Assembly (NCBI RefSeq): GCF_000516985.1
Contig: NW_006917095.1
Coordinates: 2,485,077-2,549,076 of the forward strand
Direction: 5' to 3'
DNA from: Pestalotiopsis fici W106-1
Lineage: Eukaryota; Ascomycota; Sordariomycetes; Amphisphaeriales; Sporocadaceae
Length of the DNA: 64,000 nt
The notes below the pieces were generated by a model that saw only the letters and a program-made list of their open reading frames with translations, ran no database searches and had not been told where the DNA came from. Positions 11,044 to 22,538 of the stretch are shown piece after piece; the stretch's first letter is position 1; each line of letters begins with the position of its first letter. The translations under genes and the position numbers were made by a program.

Positions 11044-12466
11044 TTAGACCTCGCCATCACCGTAGTAATCACCCTGATCATCAAAGCTGGTGGCCCAGTC
11101 GTCCTGCTGGTCGGCGGAGGGATAGGCCGAAGAGGGGAGGGGCAGGCCGCCTCGCTTGCTGGGTGTCGAGGTCAGGTCGAGGAAGTCGCCGGTGTTAGTG
11201 GTAGAGTCCTCGAACGGATCCTCCTTGATGGCCTTCTTGGACTGCTTGGGAGTAGTGGCGGCAGCACGCTTGGCGGTGGCGGCTTTGGGGGGACCATTGG
11301 TGGTCTTGCGGGCGGCAGAGAACTGGCTACCGTCAATCTCCATCAGCTCGTCCTCGCTCTGCTCCGTGGTGTGAGCAACAGGGTGGGAAGGGCCGGCGGA
11401 CCAGGTAGCACCATCACCGCCGCCAAAGATGGATCGATGAGGAGTGGGACCGTTGTTGCCCTGAGCATCGCCAGGCTTGCCGTAAAAGTCGTCGGGCTTG
11501 TACATGGCCTGGGCTCGGGCCTGATTCTCAGCCTGGGTCACAGCATAAGGCTGATGGAAAACGGGAGAATCCAGGTCAGAGTTAGTGGTGCTGTTATCCA
11601 CCGTATAGGCTGGGTTGCGCTGAGCACGAGATGGGAACTTGGAAGGAGTCTGCTGAATGTCCAGCTCATCGAAATTCTCCTCGGGCGAGTCAATATCGCT
11701 CTTGATATCATCATCCAAGCTGGGCTCGCGCTTGACCTGCTTGCGACCGCGGCCACCCGTGGTGGCTGCTCCATTAACAGGGGCCTGGCGCTTGCGGCTG
11801 GTGGCGGGAGTGCTGGGAGCCGATCGTTGGGTCTTGGCCTTGCCCTGCTTGCCACCCTTTGCTGCAGTACCGACAGTAACTTGAGTAGGATCACCGCCGG
11901 TGCTGACAGCGTCTTGCTGGGCCTTGCCAATGGCCTTGACCTCACGGAAGTGGAATTCCAGTCCAGCGGGGGTGGACTCGCCAAAAAGCTTCTGGATCTC
12001 TATCAATGAAAAAAAAGGTTAGTATACTCGTGTAGATAATTTTTACAAGCATCAACGGCAAGAACGCAAAGCCATACCGGCTTTCTCAACAGGAAGGTTC
12101 ATGGGGTCTTTGCCCTGCTCGACGCATTTTTCCTGAAGTTTGGCTAATTGCTTGATGGGTCGGAGGCGGTGGTCGATCGCGGAGTGTGTGGCATCGGATC
12201 CCATGTGTCTTGCGATCTCTGGGATAGACTCATCAGCCTACGATCACCCAACGCGTGACTCTGCCTGAAAGTGAGGGACGGATGGCCCAAAGGAGGTACG
12301 GCGGGAAGAAAGAAAGAAGCATCAAACAGAAAAGGTTGGAAACATCACGATGAAAAATTAACTTACCCTTGTAGTCGAGTCTGGGCTTGGCAGTTGCGAT
12401 GACGGCTGCCAACAGGCGAGCCTGAGCTTCGTAACTGCGGAAGTTTGTGGTGGACTTTGAAGCCAT
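11044..12466 (-). CDS. Myb/SANT-like basic nuclear protein, hypothetical
   Basis: Minus-strand exons are 12466 to 12367, 12218 to 12078 and 11999 to 11044, with introns of 148 and 78 bases, giving 398 residues in a consistent frame. The first 85 residues (YEAQARLLAAVIATAKPRLD, then EIARHMGSDATHSAIDHRLR) look like a short helical DNA-binding module of the Myb/SANT type common in fungi. The rest is low-complexity: Lys/Arg-rich stretches (SRKRQAP, GRGRKQVKRE) that could be nuclear localisation signals, acidic patches (SLDDDIKSDIDSPEEN) and a C-terminus rich in Ser, Asp and Gly. No enzyme motif is visible. A chromatin or transcription role is inferred only from composition and the N-terminal module. 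Confidence 0.7.
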
Positions 12467-14892
12467 CTTGGTGGAAGATGTGTTGTTGGAGAAATGGGAT
12501 GTGTTTTGGGTTGTGATGAAACACGTCTGGTAGTTGGTTGGTTGTTGTGTTCAGCGCGTTGCAGAATGCGTTGCTTAGGAAGAAACTGGGTAGGAAGGAG
12601 TTGCGCTTTAGAGAAAGAAGCGGGATCAGTAGATGCTTTGAAAGGTTCTTGAGCAGTGAGTGAGGTGAAAACTATGAAATGGATGGTTGGTTGCGTGCTG
12701 CAGGAAGTTGCAAGCACTGCCACGCAGACGACAAGAGCAGAAATTAGAGATACTCGTGGAAAGTATCAGACGAAAGGAGATGGTGGTTGAGAGGTTTGAT
12801 GGGATTAGCCAACAGGGTGGGTGCACTGGGGAGGATGAAACCTGAATTCTTCTTGGTTGTGTAGACTCACAATTGTTGCCTTGGTCCTTGTAATAACAAA
12901 AATAGACTTGTCAAGGGCAGAAGCCGAGGGTTTCCTGCTTGTTCCAGTGTAGAAGAAATATTTATCAAACTGGCAGATGAAACAAGCAAGAACCGTGGTT
13001 TCCTGTTGTATTTACAAATGCACAAAGACGACGATCATGACGAAGACGACGAAGGGAAGGGGATGTTGACACCAGCTCTGTCGTCGGTCACGTCGTCGGT
13101 CTCGTTGATAGACTATGAATACGCCAGAAGAGCAACTGCATTTAATATGCGGCTACAGGAAATAGAACAGCAATGTTCCTGAAGAGTTGTGGAATTATCG
13201 TCCGGACGATGAGATTGATATGGCGACACTTGAGACGATTTCTCTACTTCAGCTTACAATGTGAAAGTCAGTGTCTGATATAGCGGTAACTGGACGAAAG
13301 CAAGTCAGTAATGCACAGTCCTGGATGAGATCTCGTGTGAATAGATTTGTGGAAGCGGCCAAGGTGTAACGAAGTGGTTACTACCTATACTTCAGTTTTT
13401 GCTACTTGTTCAAGTAGCATATCTAGTGACCATGAGAGCGTGTCGTCGAGGTCACGAGGTACAGACAATGCAATTCCCTCCGAGATTCGGCACACGTCCA
13501 TGGATGTTGTGTGAAAATAGTTCTAGGCAGCTTTTCCATGTTCATGGCTGGCGACTTTGCTCGCCAAGACTATAGGTCCCAGATATTTGGGAAGATCAAG
13601 TTGAACCTCGAAGCCTGGCCATGCTTCGAAATGGGAAAGGAATGGCCATGGATGATTCAACGATCGTCGCCACTTCACTTGAGATGCGATGAAAGCGGTC
13701 GGCCATGTGCAAGTCCAGAGTTCTTGAAGTCAGTCACTTGAAGCTCTCGGTAGATGCACAAGCAAGCAGACTTCCATGGGCGAGATTTCATCAAGAACGG
13801 AAGAGCTATATGGAGCCAGCTTGGCTTTTTAAATCATTGGACGACTCTGGCCACCACCAGACGAAAGGGGACAATGAAAGGCTGGGTATACTCACTTGGA
13901 CATGGACTTTGCCGGCATATAAATGGCTGTTGAGATTGGTCAATTCAACTTACAAAGGTGGGAGAGCGCAATATCATGCAAAGCACCTGACTGAATGAGT
14001 CTGCTTCATTAAAAACGATAATTTGCCACTGAATTGATCAAATCGTTGAGCCTGCAACTTGTTGGTGGCACTTTCGTGCTATATAGCAAATCATCAGCTC
14101 AGACTGTTTATATCTCCAGACTCATTGTTTTGAGTGGGGCACGTGGAAGTTGGGACATTGTGCACTTACAATTGACCTGAGACTGATCTAGGTGACAGCC
14201 GCAATTGAAGGCATGAATATATCGGCGGGTGTCTAGATTATAACCGCTTCAGCGGCTCAAGCAAATCTAGAAAGAAAATCAGACAAAAAGTCAATGAGAT
14301 GCAGGGTTGGGTCGAGTTTCTAAGGGTTTTCGGCAAAGGGGTGGCTACCGTTGATAGGCCAACTGCCCAAAAAAGGCCCCATACAACCAATGAACGTGCG
14401 TGCAGAGCTGTTATGGAGTAACATTGGAAGCCTGAACTCGCGGCACGTTTTGGCTTACAGGGTCAATCACGTTTACATATAAAAGATTATCGACTTCCAT
14501 AGTGATGATATCTTCCATCTGGTTAAGTTCTGGTATACTCACATGAGTATACGGCATGCTCACAGCAACAATTCAGCTTGCATGTCGTGTCGTGCACTAC
14601 CGCGTATTAACTCTTTGCTCACGATTGATACCACCCATGAATTCAGCTGGGTGGTCGCGAAAAGCAAACCTCGAATACTACCGTACCCTGACAGGAACCA
14701 TGATGATGAGGCATAGTCTGCAGGCATTTTAAGCTAATCCATTTCTTTACTTGCGTGATTGAGTATTTGCCCGCGTAATTTGCATCATATCCACCAATAA
14801 ATACTGCCATCACAATGGTTCTGCATGGTCACAATAAACATAAGTCTCCAATGTCGTTTCTATTCATGCATCTATTCGTATCCTACGTAATT
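12467..14892. other. Long gene-poor interval
   Basis: About 2.4 kb with only short unsupported frames. The first 500 bases probably hold the promoter and 5' leader of the Myb-like gene (pyrimidine-rich on the coding strand). Nothing else was recognised; no tRNA-type B box was seen. Confidence 0.45.
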
Positions 14893-15854
14893 CTAGTACG
14901 CCTTTTCGCTCATTGGGGTTTTCCTTCCCGTGGGGGTCGACCGACCACTGTTCATGCTCAGTTGGTGGGGCTTCAAGCCAGCATAAGGCCACTGCCGTGC
15001 GAGCACTTCCGGCTCGTGGTCTCCGTAGATCATGTACTGGAAGCCTAGACCCAAGTCGCATGCAGCCTGGAACATACCGCAGATCTTGAAGGACCAGGGA
15101 ATCTCGGTAGTCGAGGTAAAGAACCAATACATCTTGAGCGCATCACCCAGAATCCAGCTGGCCAGGAGAGATACGCGGAACCCTCTGCTGGACTTGGATC
15201 TGTAGTTGGCAAGAAGTTGGGGCAAGGGCAGAGTTGCCTCGACCCCAAGACCGATTATTCCAAGAAAAGACCAGTATGTAGGGTACAGCGAGTCCATTGG
15301 CGCAACGATCAGCTCGAGAACGGTCAGGGTGATGAAGAGGTACAGCAGAAACTGCCAGTAACTGTTGCTTGTCAGTGGGTGAATTCCTCGTTGGAACGGG
15401 TCGAGCGGCCACTTACGGCTTTGGCGATCGCCACTGCCAAAAGTTGTACGGTCTCTTGAAGCCAAAGCCCTCCTTTGCGCCGGAAAACGGCAGGCCAGCA
15501 TCTCCACCTCTTGTAGACGGGGGCGGTCGGGTATCGAGGGCAATCTTGAGCAGAATGACCTGCATGAATATGTTGACGAATGCCTGGATGAGCAACGCAT
15601 TATCGTATTTGGCTCCGAACCAGTAGAATACCCTTGATTGCGAGTTAGATTCCTGTTGCGCAAGTTCTCAAGAGCTCGCGGGCTACACACCTGAATATGC
15701 ACGCCACCAGCATGATCAGGGGAATGTCAAGCGAGAAGCCGGCACTGGAGCGCTTCTTGTGCATTGACATGGCCTGATCCGTGTACGAGATAATGGGCGA
15801 CGAGATGAGGAAGATTGGCGCGGCAAAGCCGGCCAAGGCTTGGAAGAAGGGCAT
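14893..15854 (-). CDS. PQ-loop repeat membrane protein, ANY1/SLC66A2-like
   Basis: Minus-strand exons 15854 to 15691, 15632 to 15417 and 15361 to 14893, with introns of 58 and 55 bases, give 282 residues. Hydrophobic segments appear throughout (FLISSPIISYTDQA, PLIMLVACIFRVFYWFGA, LLIQAFVNIFMQVILLKIA, FLLYLFITLTVLELIVAPM, SFLGIIGLGVEATLPLPQLL). The second PQ-loop is seen as LPLPQLLANYRSKSSRGFR, and SPIISYTDQAMSMHKKRSS is the first. This layout matches yeast ANY1/CFS1 and human PQLC1/SLC66A2, membrane proteins of endosome and Golgi linked to phospholipid asymmetry and antagonism of flippases. A Thr/Ser-rich tail (GRSTPTGRKTPMSE) ends the protein. The ANY1 orthology is likely but was not tested. 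Confidence 0.82.
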
Positions 15855-18219
15855 CGTGGACTCGGAGGGACAATGGATCTGTCGTCTTGAACTTCGGCTT
15901 CGGCGGACGCGGGCCTATGATTGAGACCAAGCTTTGTCGCTTGTGGTATTGAAGAGAGGAGGAGGAGAAATACTGCGTAGACAACTATTATGCGCACTCC
16001 ATACGTATACAATGACAAGAGAACAAGCAAGTTCTTCTTCTTTGCAAGACGCGACAATGTCTAGTGTAGAAGATCGGACAATAGGAGAAGATGTAAGCCC
16101 GAGGGTGAGAAACCGTGGTCCCGAGGTCCCTGAATCAATTCTCGCCGTCGTCCCTCTGAAGATCACTAAAAAAGAACCCAGGGACTGACTATGACTGGAA
16201 TGCGGAATGGATTTTGGGTGGATCGCGGATATTTGTCGACATATTTTTTTTTTCTTACTCTCCTCGTCGCCGGTCCGGATCATCCCCAATAAAGGGGACG
16301 CGCTCAACTTGACAGGGTTGCCATTAGATGGCTCGAGGCTTCGGTTTATGCTGTTACGCTGCATGCATCTTCTCGTTGGTTGTTCGCTGCTTTAGTGGAT
16401 ACGGCGGTCCGTTTAGCAGCAAGCTCGCCAACTCGCAAGCTCTTGATTTCGCCGATTACCTTAGTACCTACCTAGCACCACGACCTAGCCTAATCAAACT
16501 AGAACGACTGTCTGCATCCGGGATTCGATTCAGGGGGTCGGTGTTTTTTTTTTGTTGATCTCACAATACTGTATGATTACAAGATTGACCTTGAAGTATC
16601 CATGGATTTCCAACTGATTACAAGATGCCATGGAATTGAAAAACAACGACCATAACATGTATGAGCTCACAGCATTCTTCAAGGTTAAGTAACAAATCCA
16701 GATTTTTACAAAAAAAAAAAAAAAAAAAAAAAATCTCGGGGGTCAGCGGCAGCTTGCCAGAAATAGACTCAAGGTTATGCGGAACACTACACCGAACTCT
16801 TTGTCGCATCCGTCAGACCCCCAAGGCACTCCCAGCACCACCTGTCTCGGGCGCCGATGCCAGGCCAGGTAATTGGAGAGCAATAGCAACAGCTATTATG
16901 CCTTGTGCCACTACAATCATCATGGCAATATGTGCTTGTTTGCGAAACGACAGGGCAAACATATCGAGGCAAAGTTACGGGGCCAGGACACCAACTGTCT
17001 GTCGCCTTGATTCTAGGTATTGCCATGCTTCACGTACACCAAGAGCTTGGAGAGGCGCTGAGCAGGGCTGAAGCAAACTGTGAGTGATACCATCCTCTGT
17101 ACTTGTGAAATGCTAGAAACGTTTGCCACATTCGTTCATGTTTCTTGCACCGGCCCGGCTCTTCCACGTGGCGTCGAAGAACGGATCGAACAGCGGTTGG
17201 TTTTAGTGCCCTTTTCCTTCCCTCCCTGCTAATTTAAGCTTATAAAACTCCTGACCGACGCTCGGTACTGGTCATCAATCATATGCCATTGGGCTGTCAG
17301 CACCAAGAGGCCTTGCACTTCATAGCTTCTTTCCGGCAAAGGAATATCTACCATTTGATGCATTGTCACTTGATGCCAAGCTATCGAAAAGATCTTGAAG
17401 GACTCAGAATGGAAGAGAGATCAGCTCTAGCAGCCAGTGATTGTGTCACAAGTTCAATACATGTCAGCAATTATTCTTGCCTGCACTTACATGCATCTGC
17501 CTAGGAGCTCGGCAAGAAGCTCCTTTTCAGCTCGTGCACAAGACACTCACCATGCGACACTCTGCATTGTACATGCGAGATCGCCAATCCGTTTGAACAA
17601 TTTCCAAGTTTTTGATCTTGCCGCAATCTACACTGCCAAGTTGCTATCCCATCAGGCATCTGGATAGTGAATGACATTAATGCTGTGGTAATCTACAGAG
17701 AACAGACCAAGTCATAATCACATACTTGGGTTAGTTGGATGGAAAAGCAGATCTTCAGCCATATCACGACCTCCATCATGGCCTACTTAGTAGGCTTGCA
17801 TTAGTGGCAGTAATAACATGGTGCGGCTTGCAGTCGCTATAGAGAGCTGACCAATCTCAACGCAGCTGACTATACGCCATTCGCTAGTCTTGTCAGTGCT
17901 CGTATTCTCGTGGAATTCATCCTCACGAGATATGGAAGAATCAAGGACCCAACGCATCTCGGCGCCATATGACTGCGAGCGCCCTTTGGCGACATGATGA
18001 CTGGCGGCGGCGTGGTATTCGTGTATCAATTGCGGTTATTTCAAGTCAAAGCATCCTCCACCTAGAACGATATTAGCTGTGACTCTAGTTGCTTTCTTCG
18101 CCTTAGGATTAAGGAAATTGATGTACAAGTGTCAGTCTCTCATGATTAGATGACCTAGCCCAAGCTGCTTATACCCAAACTCTGCGACTGAAGGAAACTT
18201 GTCCGACCTTGATGTTACC
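15855..18219. other. Gene-poor interval with a 24-base poly(A) run
   Basis: About 2.4 kb between divergent genes. It holds only short unsupported frames and homopolymer runs: 24 consecutive A at 16710 to 16733 and shorter T runs near 16240 and 16545. No gene or RNA was recognised. Confidence 0.45.
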
Positions 18220-21200
18220 ATGAGGCCCATAAGCCAACTCTCAAGCAATCTTCTCATGCTCAGCGCATTTGTCAGAGGAGATCCGATTTGGCCATCGGTA
18301 AATGACGAGCTGGAAGAAATCATGTACCAAGTCAAAGGATTCCAAAATCGCGGCTTTGGTGGTACTGTGATCCCCTGCTCAAGTGAGGCATCAGGACCAG
18401 GAAGACAGAACGCAGCAGAGTGGCTACGCACTGGCTTCCACGATATGGCGACTCGCAATACTTTCTTTAACAGAGGCGGACTGGACGGCTCTCTCCAATA
18501 TGAGGTTGGTCGAGGGGAAAATACCGGTCCTGGTTTCAAAACAACGCTCAAGTTCATGTCCGACTACTATTCGACTCGTTCGAGTGTCGCCGACCTGATT
18601 GCCCTCGGTGTCTACTACTCGGTTCGCTCATGCGGAGGGCCAGCTATCCCAGTTCGTGGTGGCAGGATCGATGCGACTGCTGCTGGCGATATGGGTGTTC
18701 CACAACCCGAGAACAGTGTTTTCAGTTTTCAGCAGCGATTCCTCGGCATGGGCTTCGATAGTACCGAGATGATACAGATGACAGCTTGTGTGAGTCTTGC
18801 CATTCGTCGGGTACACTATTCGTCTCACAGCGTATAGGGCCATACTCTTGGAGGCGTACACACATCAGAGTTTCCAAACATTGCACCAGCAAACTCGCCG
18901 AATGGAGAGGCTGCTCTGGACTCGACTGTGGCCGTCTTTGATAGCAAAGTTGTGATTGAGTACCTGGCCAATACGACGACAAACCCATTGGTTATTGGTC
19001 AATCACAGACAAATGGTAGAAACTCTGACGCAAGAGTCTTTGCTTCGGATGGGAATGCAACTGTCCAAGCCATGTCCGACCCTTTGGCCTTTCAAAGCGT
19101 ATGCAAGACTGTTCTGCAAAAGATGATTGACGCCGTTCCTCCCAACGTCGTTCTCACGGATCCTATTGCACCGTACTTTGTCAAGCCCGTGGGACTACAA
19201 CTCACATTGGAGGGCGGGGCGACCATGATGACGTTGGGAGGCATGATTCGTGTCCGTACTACAGGACTCGCCGCTGCTCCTTTGAGTGTGACAATATTAT
19301 ACAAGGACCGGAATGGGGGTAGCGATTGCATGTTGGCGGGATGTGCCTATACGATAAGCCAGCAAGGCATTAGTTCTGGATTCGATGACATGTTTGCCTG
19401 GTATCAATTTGGGGGTGGTTTCAGGATTACAACTTTGGCTGGGATTTCCTCCTTTATCATTGTTCTCAACTTTGCCGACGGTACAAAACAGACTTTTGAC
19501 AATAATGGTGCTTCATACCAGATACAAGACGGTGTTCTTCTTCAGAAACCTCAGAGCTGTCTCCTGCAGACAACTGGGGCGCTTACAGTCACCGCAGCAG
19601 TGCGCAACGATCGCAGTGCGTTGCCTGTGAACTTGATAGTCTACCAGAAAACTGGCAGCAACAGCAATCCAGTGGCCACCTTGAGCAACGCAACCACACC
19701 CATGACGAAGGGTGCTTGCGTGGGGCCATATACTCTGTATACAGCCAACTATCAGATTCCGGACGCCAGCCTTTCGTACTCGGCCAAGATTGATGTCATC
19801 AGTGGAGCGGGATCAGATGTTCTGAGGGACGATTTCAACAAGGCAACTGAATTGGGTGGTTCGTGCGATGCCTTTTCCGCTCCACCTGCTTCACTCTGCA
19901 CAACTGGACAAGCTGGAACGACGTCGGGCACCAGCTCTACAACGTCAACCTCAATAAGCATCACATCTTTCGCATCCTCTTCTACGAAGCTGTCTTCCAG
20001 CACAATCTCCTCTTCAAGTTCACTCACTAGCTCTTCTAGCTCAAGCTCTGCGACTGCCACAGGGCCTATCCAGAAACAGAGCCTCGGGACTTATCAGCTT
20101 CTCGGCTGCAAGAAGGAGCCAAGTAACGCTCGAGCACTGAGTGCGGCAAGATACGCATATGATGGAATGACCTTGGAGTCTTGCATGAAGAACTGCACGG
20201 GCTACAACTACTGGGGAACAGAGTTTGGCCGTGAATGTGGGAAATTCTGGCCTGACCCAAAAAAGTTATATTATACTGATCTGTAAGCAGGTTATTGCGG
20301 CAACTCGATAGACTCCAGAAGTGAAGATGCAGCCATAACTGAGTGCAATATGCCCTGTTCGGGGGACGCTACGGAATACTGCGGCGCCGGAAATCGAGTC
20401 GAGGTTTATGTTGCAACAGCGACCCCTACTGCTTCACTGGCTCGCAAGCCCACCGTGTCACCATACTCGCGCCTGGGTTGCTTCACCGAGGTTGCTGGTC
20501 GTGCTTTGACTGGGACCCGATTTGCAGATGATGCCATGACTTTGGAGTTGTGCGCAGCTAAATGTTCAAGCTTCTCATACTTTGCCACCGAGTACAGTCG
20601 CGAATGTAAGTCACTCTATAACAAAAATTTCAACTAGATCAGTGCTCATATGATCGACCAGGCTACTGCGGCAACATTCTCGATTCCAGGAGTATCAAGG
20701 TGGCTGATGGTGAATGCAATATGGTTTGTGCGGGCAGCATTTACGAGTACTGTGGCGGCAGTAACAGACTCGAACTATATGGCCTGTCTACGATACCCTC
20801 ACCAGGCTCAACTACAGTGACCAGCTCTTCAATTTCATCCACCATCATGAAGACAACAAGTAGCTCCACTACTATACAGTCTTTGCTTACATCCGTCTCA
20901 AGCCTGACGTTCACCACCTCTCAAAGCTCCAGCACAACAATATCTATACCCGTTTCTAGCATCTCCTCGCAAACTTCAAGCAGCACCGTAACAACTCAAC
21001 CAACCTCTGGCTCTGCAAAGCCGACATCGAGCGCATCAAGTAGCTCTTTGAGTAGCACTTTCACCAGCACCTCATCGATCACCACCGGTACCGGCAGTAT
21101 CAGCACAAAAGGCAGCTCGACAGGCAGCGTCACATCCTCGCCGTCCACAACCACCGCCTCTTCTCTCCAACACATCCCCACCGTGGGCAACTACACGCTC

Positions 21201-21971
21201 CAGGGGTGTCGCAAAGAAGCCACCAGTGGCGTCCGCGCCCTCTCGGCAAAATCAACAAGCTCACCTACGGGCATGACTCTCGAGACGTGCGCAACCTTTT
21301 GCTCGTCTTACCACTATTTTGGCACCGAATACGGCGGCGAGTGCTACTGCGGCAACACTCTAGCCAGCTCCTCTAACGAGGCAGCCAGCCCTGCGGACTG
21401 CGGCATGGTCTGCACCGGAAACCGGTATCAGTACTGCGGCGGGCCGAGCCGGCTCGAGCTCTACTACAGCAGCAGCGCAACCTCTGACGGGCCCGGACAG
21501 CCCGCGATGGTGAGCAGTGGCGGCGGCGGCGGCGGCATTTGGAAATGGGACGGTTGTCGCACCGAAGCTGATAACCACGTCCGGGCGCTGACGGGTCGGT
21601 CGGTCAGTGCTAATGACATGACACTTGAAAAGTGCGCCGCCACGGTAAGTCATATCCGTCCTTGACTTTCAAGACCTGTTGTGGGCATGGAATGAATAAT
21701 ACTACTTTCTCCCGAACGCTCTGCCTCCCCAGTCCCCCTTTTCTTTCACAGGTCTCCTAGAGGAACGCTTACTGACTCTGGCAATTTTACCCAGTGTGCT
21801 GGTTTCAAGTACTTTGGGACTGAATATGGACGCGAGTGCTACTGCGGTAATAACTTCAGCGCAGGGAGCAATGAAACTGATGCTGCAGATTGCAACATGG
21901 CCTGCAGCGGCAACTCTGGAGAGTTTTGCGGGGCGGGCAATCGATTGAGTGTCTATGCCACTGGGTCATGA
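18220..21971 (+). CDS. Secreted haem peroxidase fused to four WSC domains
   Basis: Five exons (18220-18789, 18838-20236, 20291-20605, 20662-21644, 21795-21971) encode 1147 residues. The start ATG at 18220 begins a weak signal peptide (SNLLMLSAFV). The peroxidase-like part (about 30 to 330) has a distal site in EWLRTGFHDMAT and a proximal His in MTACGHTLGG, restored by removing a 48-base intron. A beta-rich region follows. Then come four WSC modules, each with a Cys pattern ending in ECYCGN and CxxxC..YCGG, separated by Ser/Thr-rich linkers (about 590 and 780 onwards) likely to be O-glycosylated. WSC modules bind glycans. Fungal proteins pairing an ascomycete peroxidase with WSC repeats are known, and a role at the cell wall or on plant polymers is inferred. 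Two introns fall at the same point of the Cys codon of WSC 1 and WSC 2. Confidence 0.8.
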
Positions 21972-22538
21972 AATTTGCAGTCGAATCGGCAACGGCACGC
22001 AAATGATTTTATTCGTTTTGTCCAAGTACCTTGTCCAAAAGATATGCAGAAACACAATTAATTAGTTTACGCCATGTAATTGAGAAACGATTGTCAATGA
22101 CCAAGAGGCTGGCTGCAATGCAATGGTATATGGAACATTATCTATCTAGAACGCCGTCCTGTTGACCAAATATGAGTTGAAACAATCCTACACGAAAGTA
22201 CCCCTTCATGCCAAGTGCTGGAATTCAAACCAAGAAAGGAAAAGAAACAATGTGGCTATGTACCATGGAGACTCCAAGATGCCGATTCCAGATACTCCGA
22301 CGCCATAAAGATACAAACAATGCTATCTCGGGCGCAAAATTTCTGCGTCTTTTTTCCTCCTGCAAATCTTCATATGTGTGTGCCGGGATCTGATCATCCG
22401 GATAAATGAGGCTTTCTCTTTTTCTTTTTTCTTTTGTACAGCTCGCAACCGTGGTTATCCCTACCACGGCCACATCTTATATCCTACACCACGGATCCAC
22501 GATCCCCACGAGGGCGGGGCCTTTTCAACCCGACGGAG
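21972..22538. other. Convergent 3' intergenic region
   Basis: About 570 bases between the WSC peroxidase and the kinase; nothing recognised. Confidence 0.5.

Noticed and set aside
11371..12009. A 212-codon hydrophobic-looking plus-strand frame
   Set aside because: It is antisense to the Myb-like gene and inherits its composition; no ATG-led family match.
13511..13998. Possible small gene in the 12.5-14.9 kb interval
   Set aside because: Overlapping short frames without splice support, hydrophobic core or family resemblance.
16440..16733. tRNA-derived SINE ending in the 24-base poly(A)
   Set aside because: A weak B-box-like GGATTCGATTC near 16520 and the A tail were noted, but no A box or cloverleaf and no second copy was seen.
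18132..18557. A 141-codon minus-strand frame opposite the peroxidase start
   Set aside because: It is the antisense shadow of the peroxidase exon.
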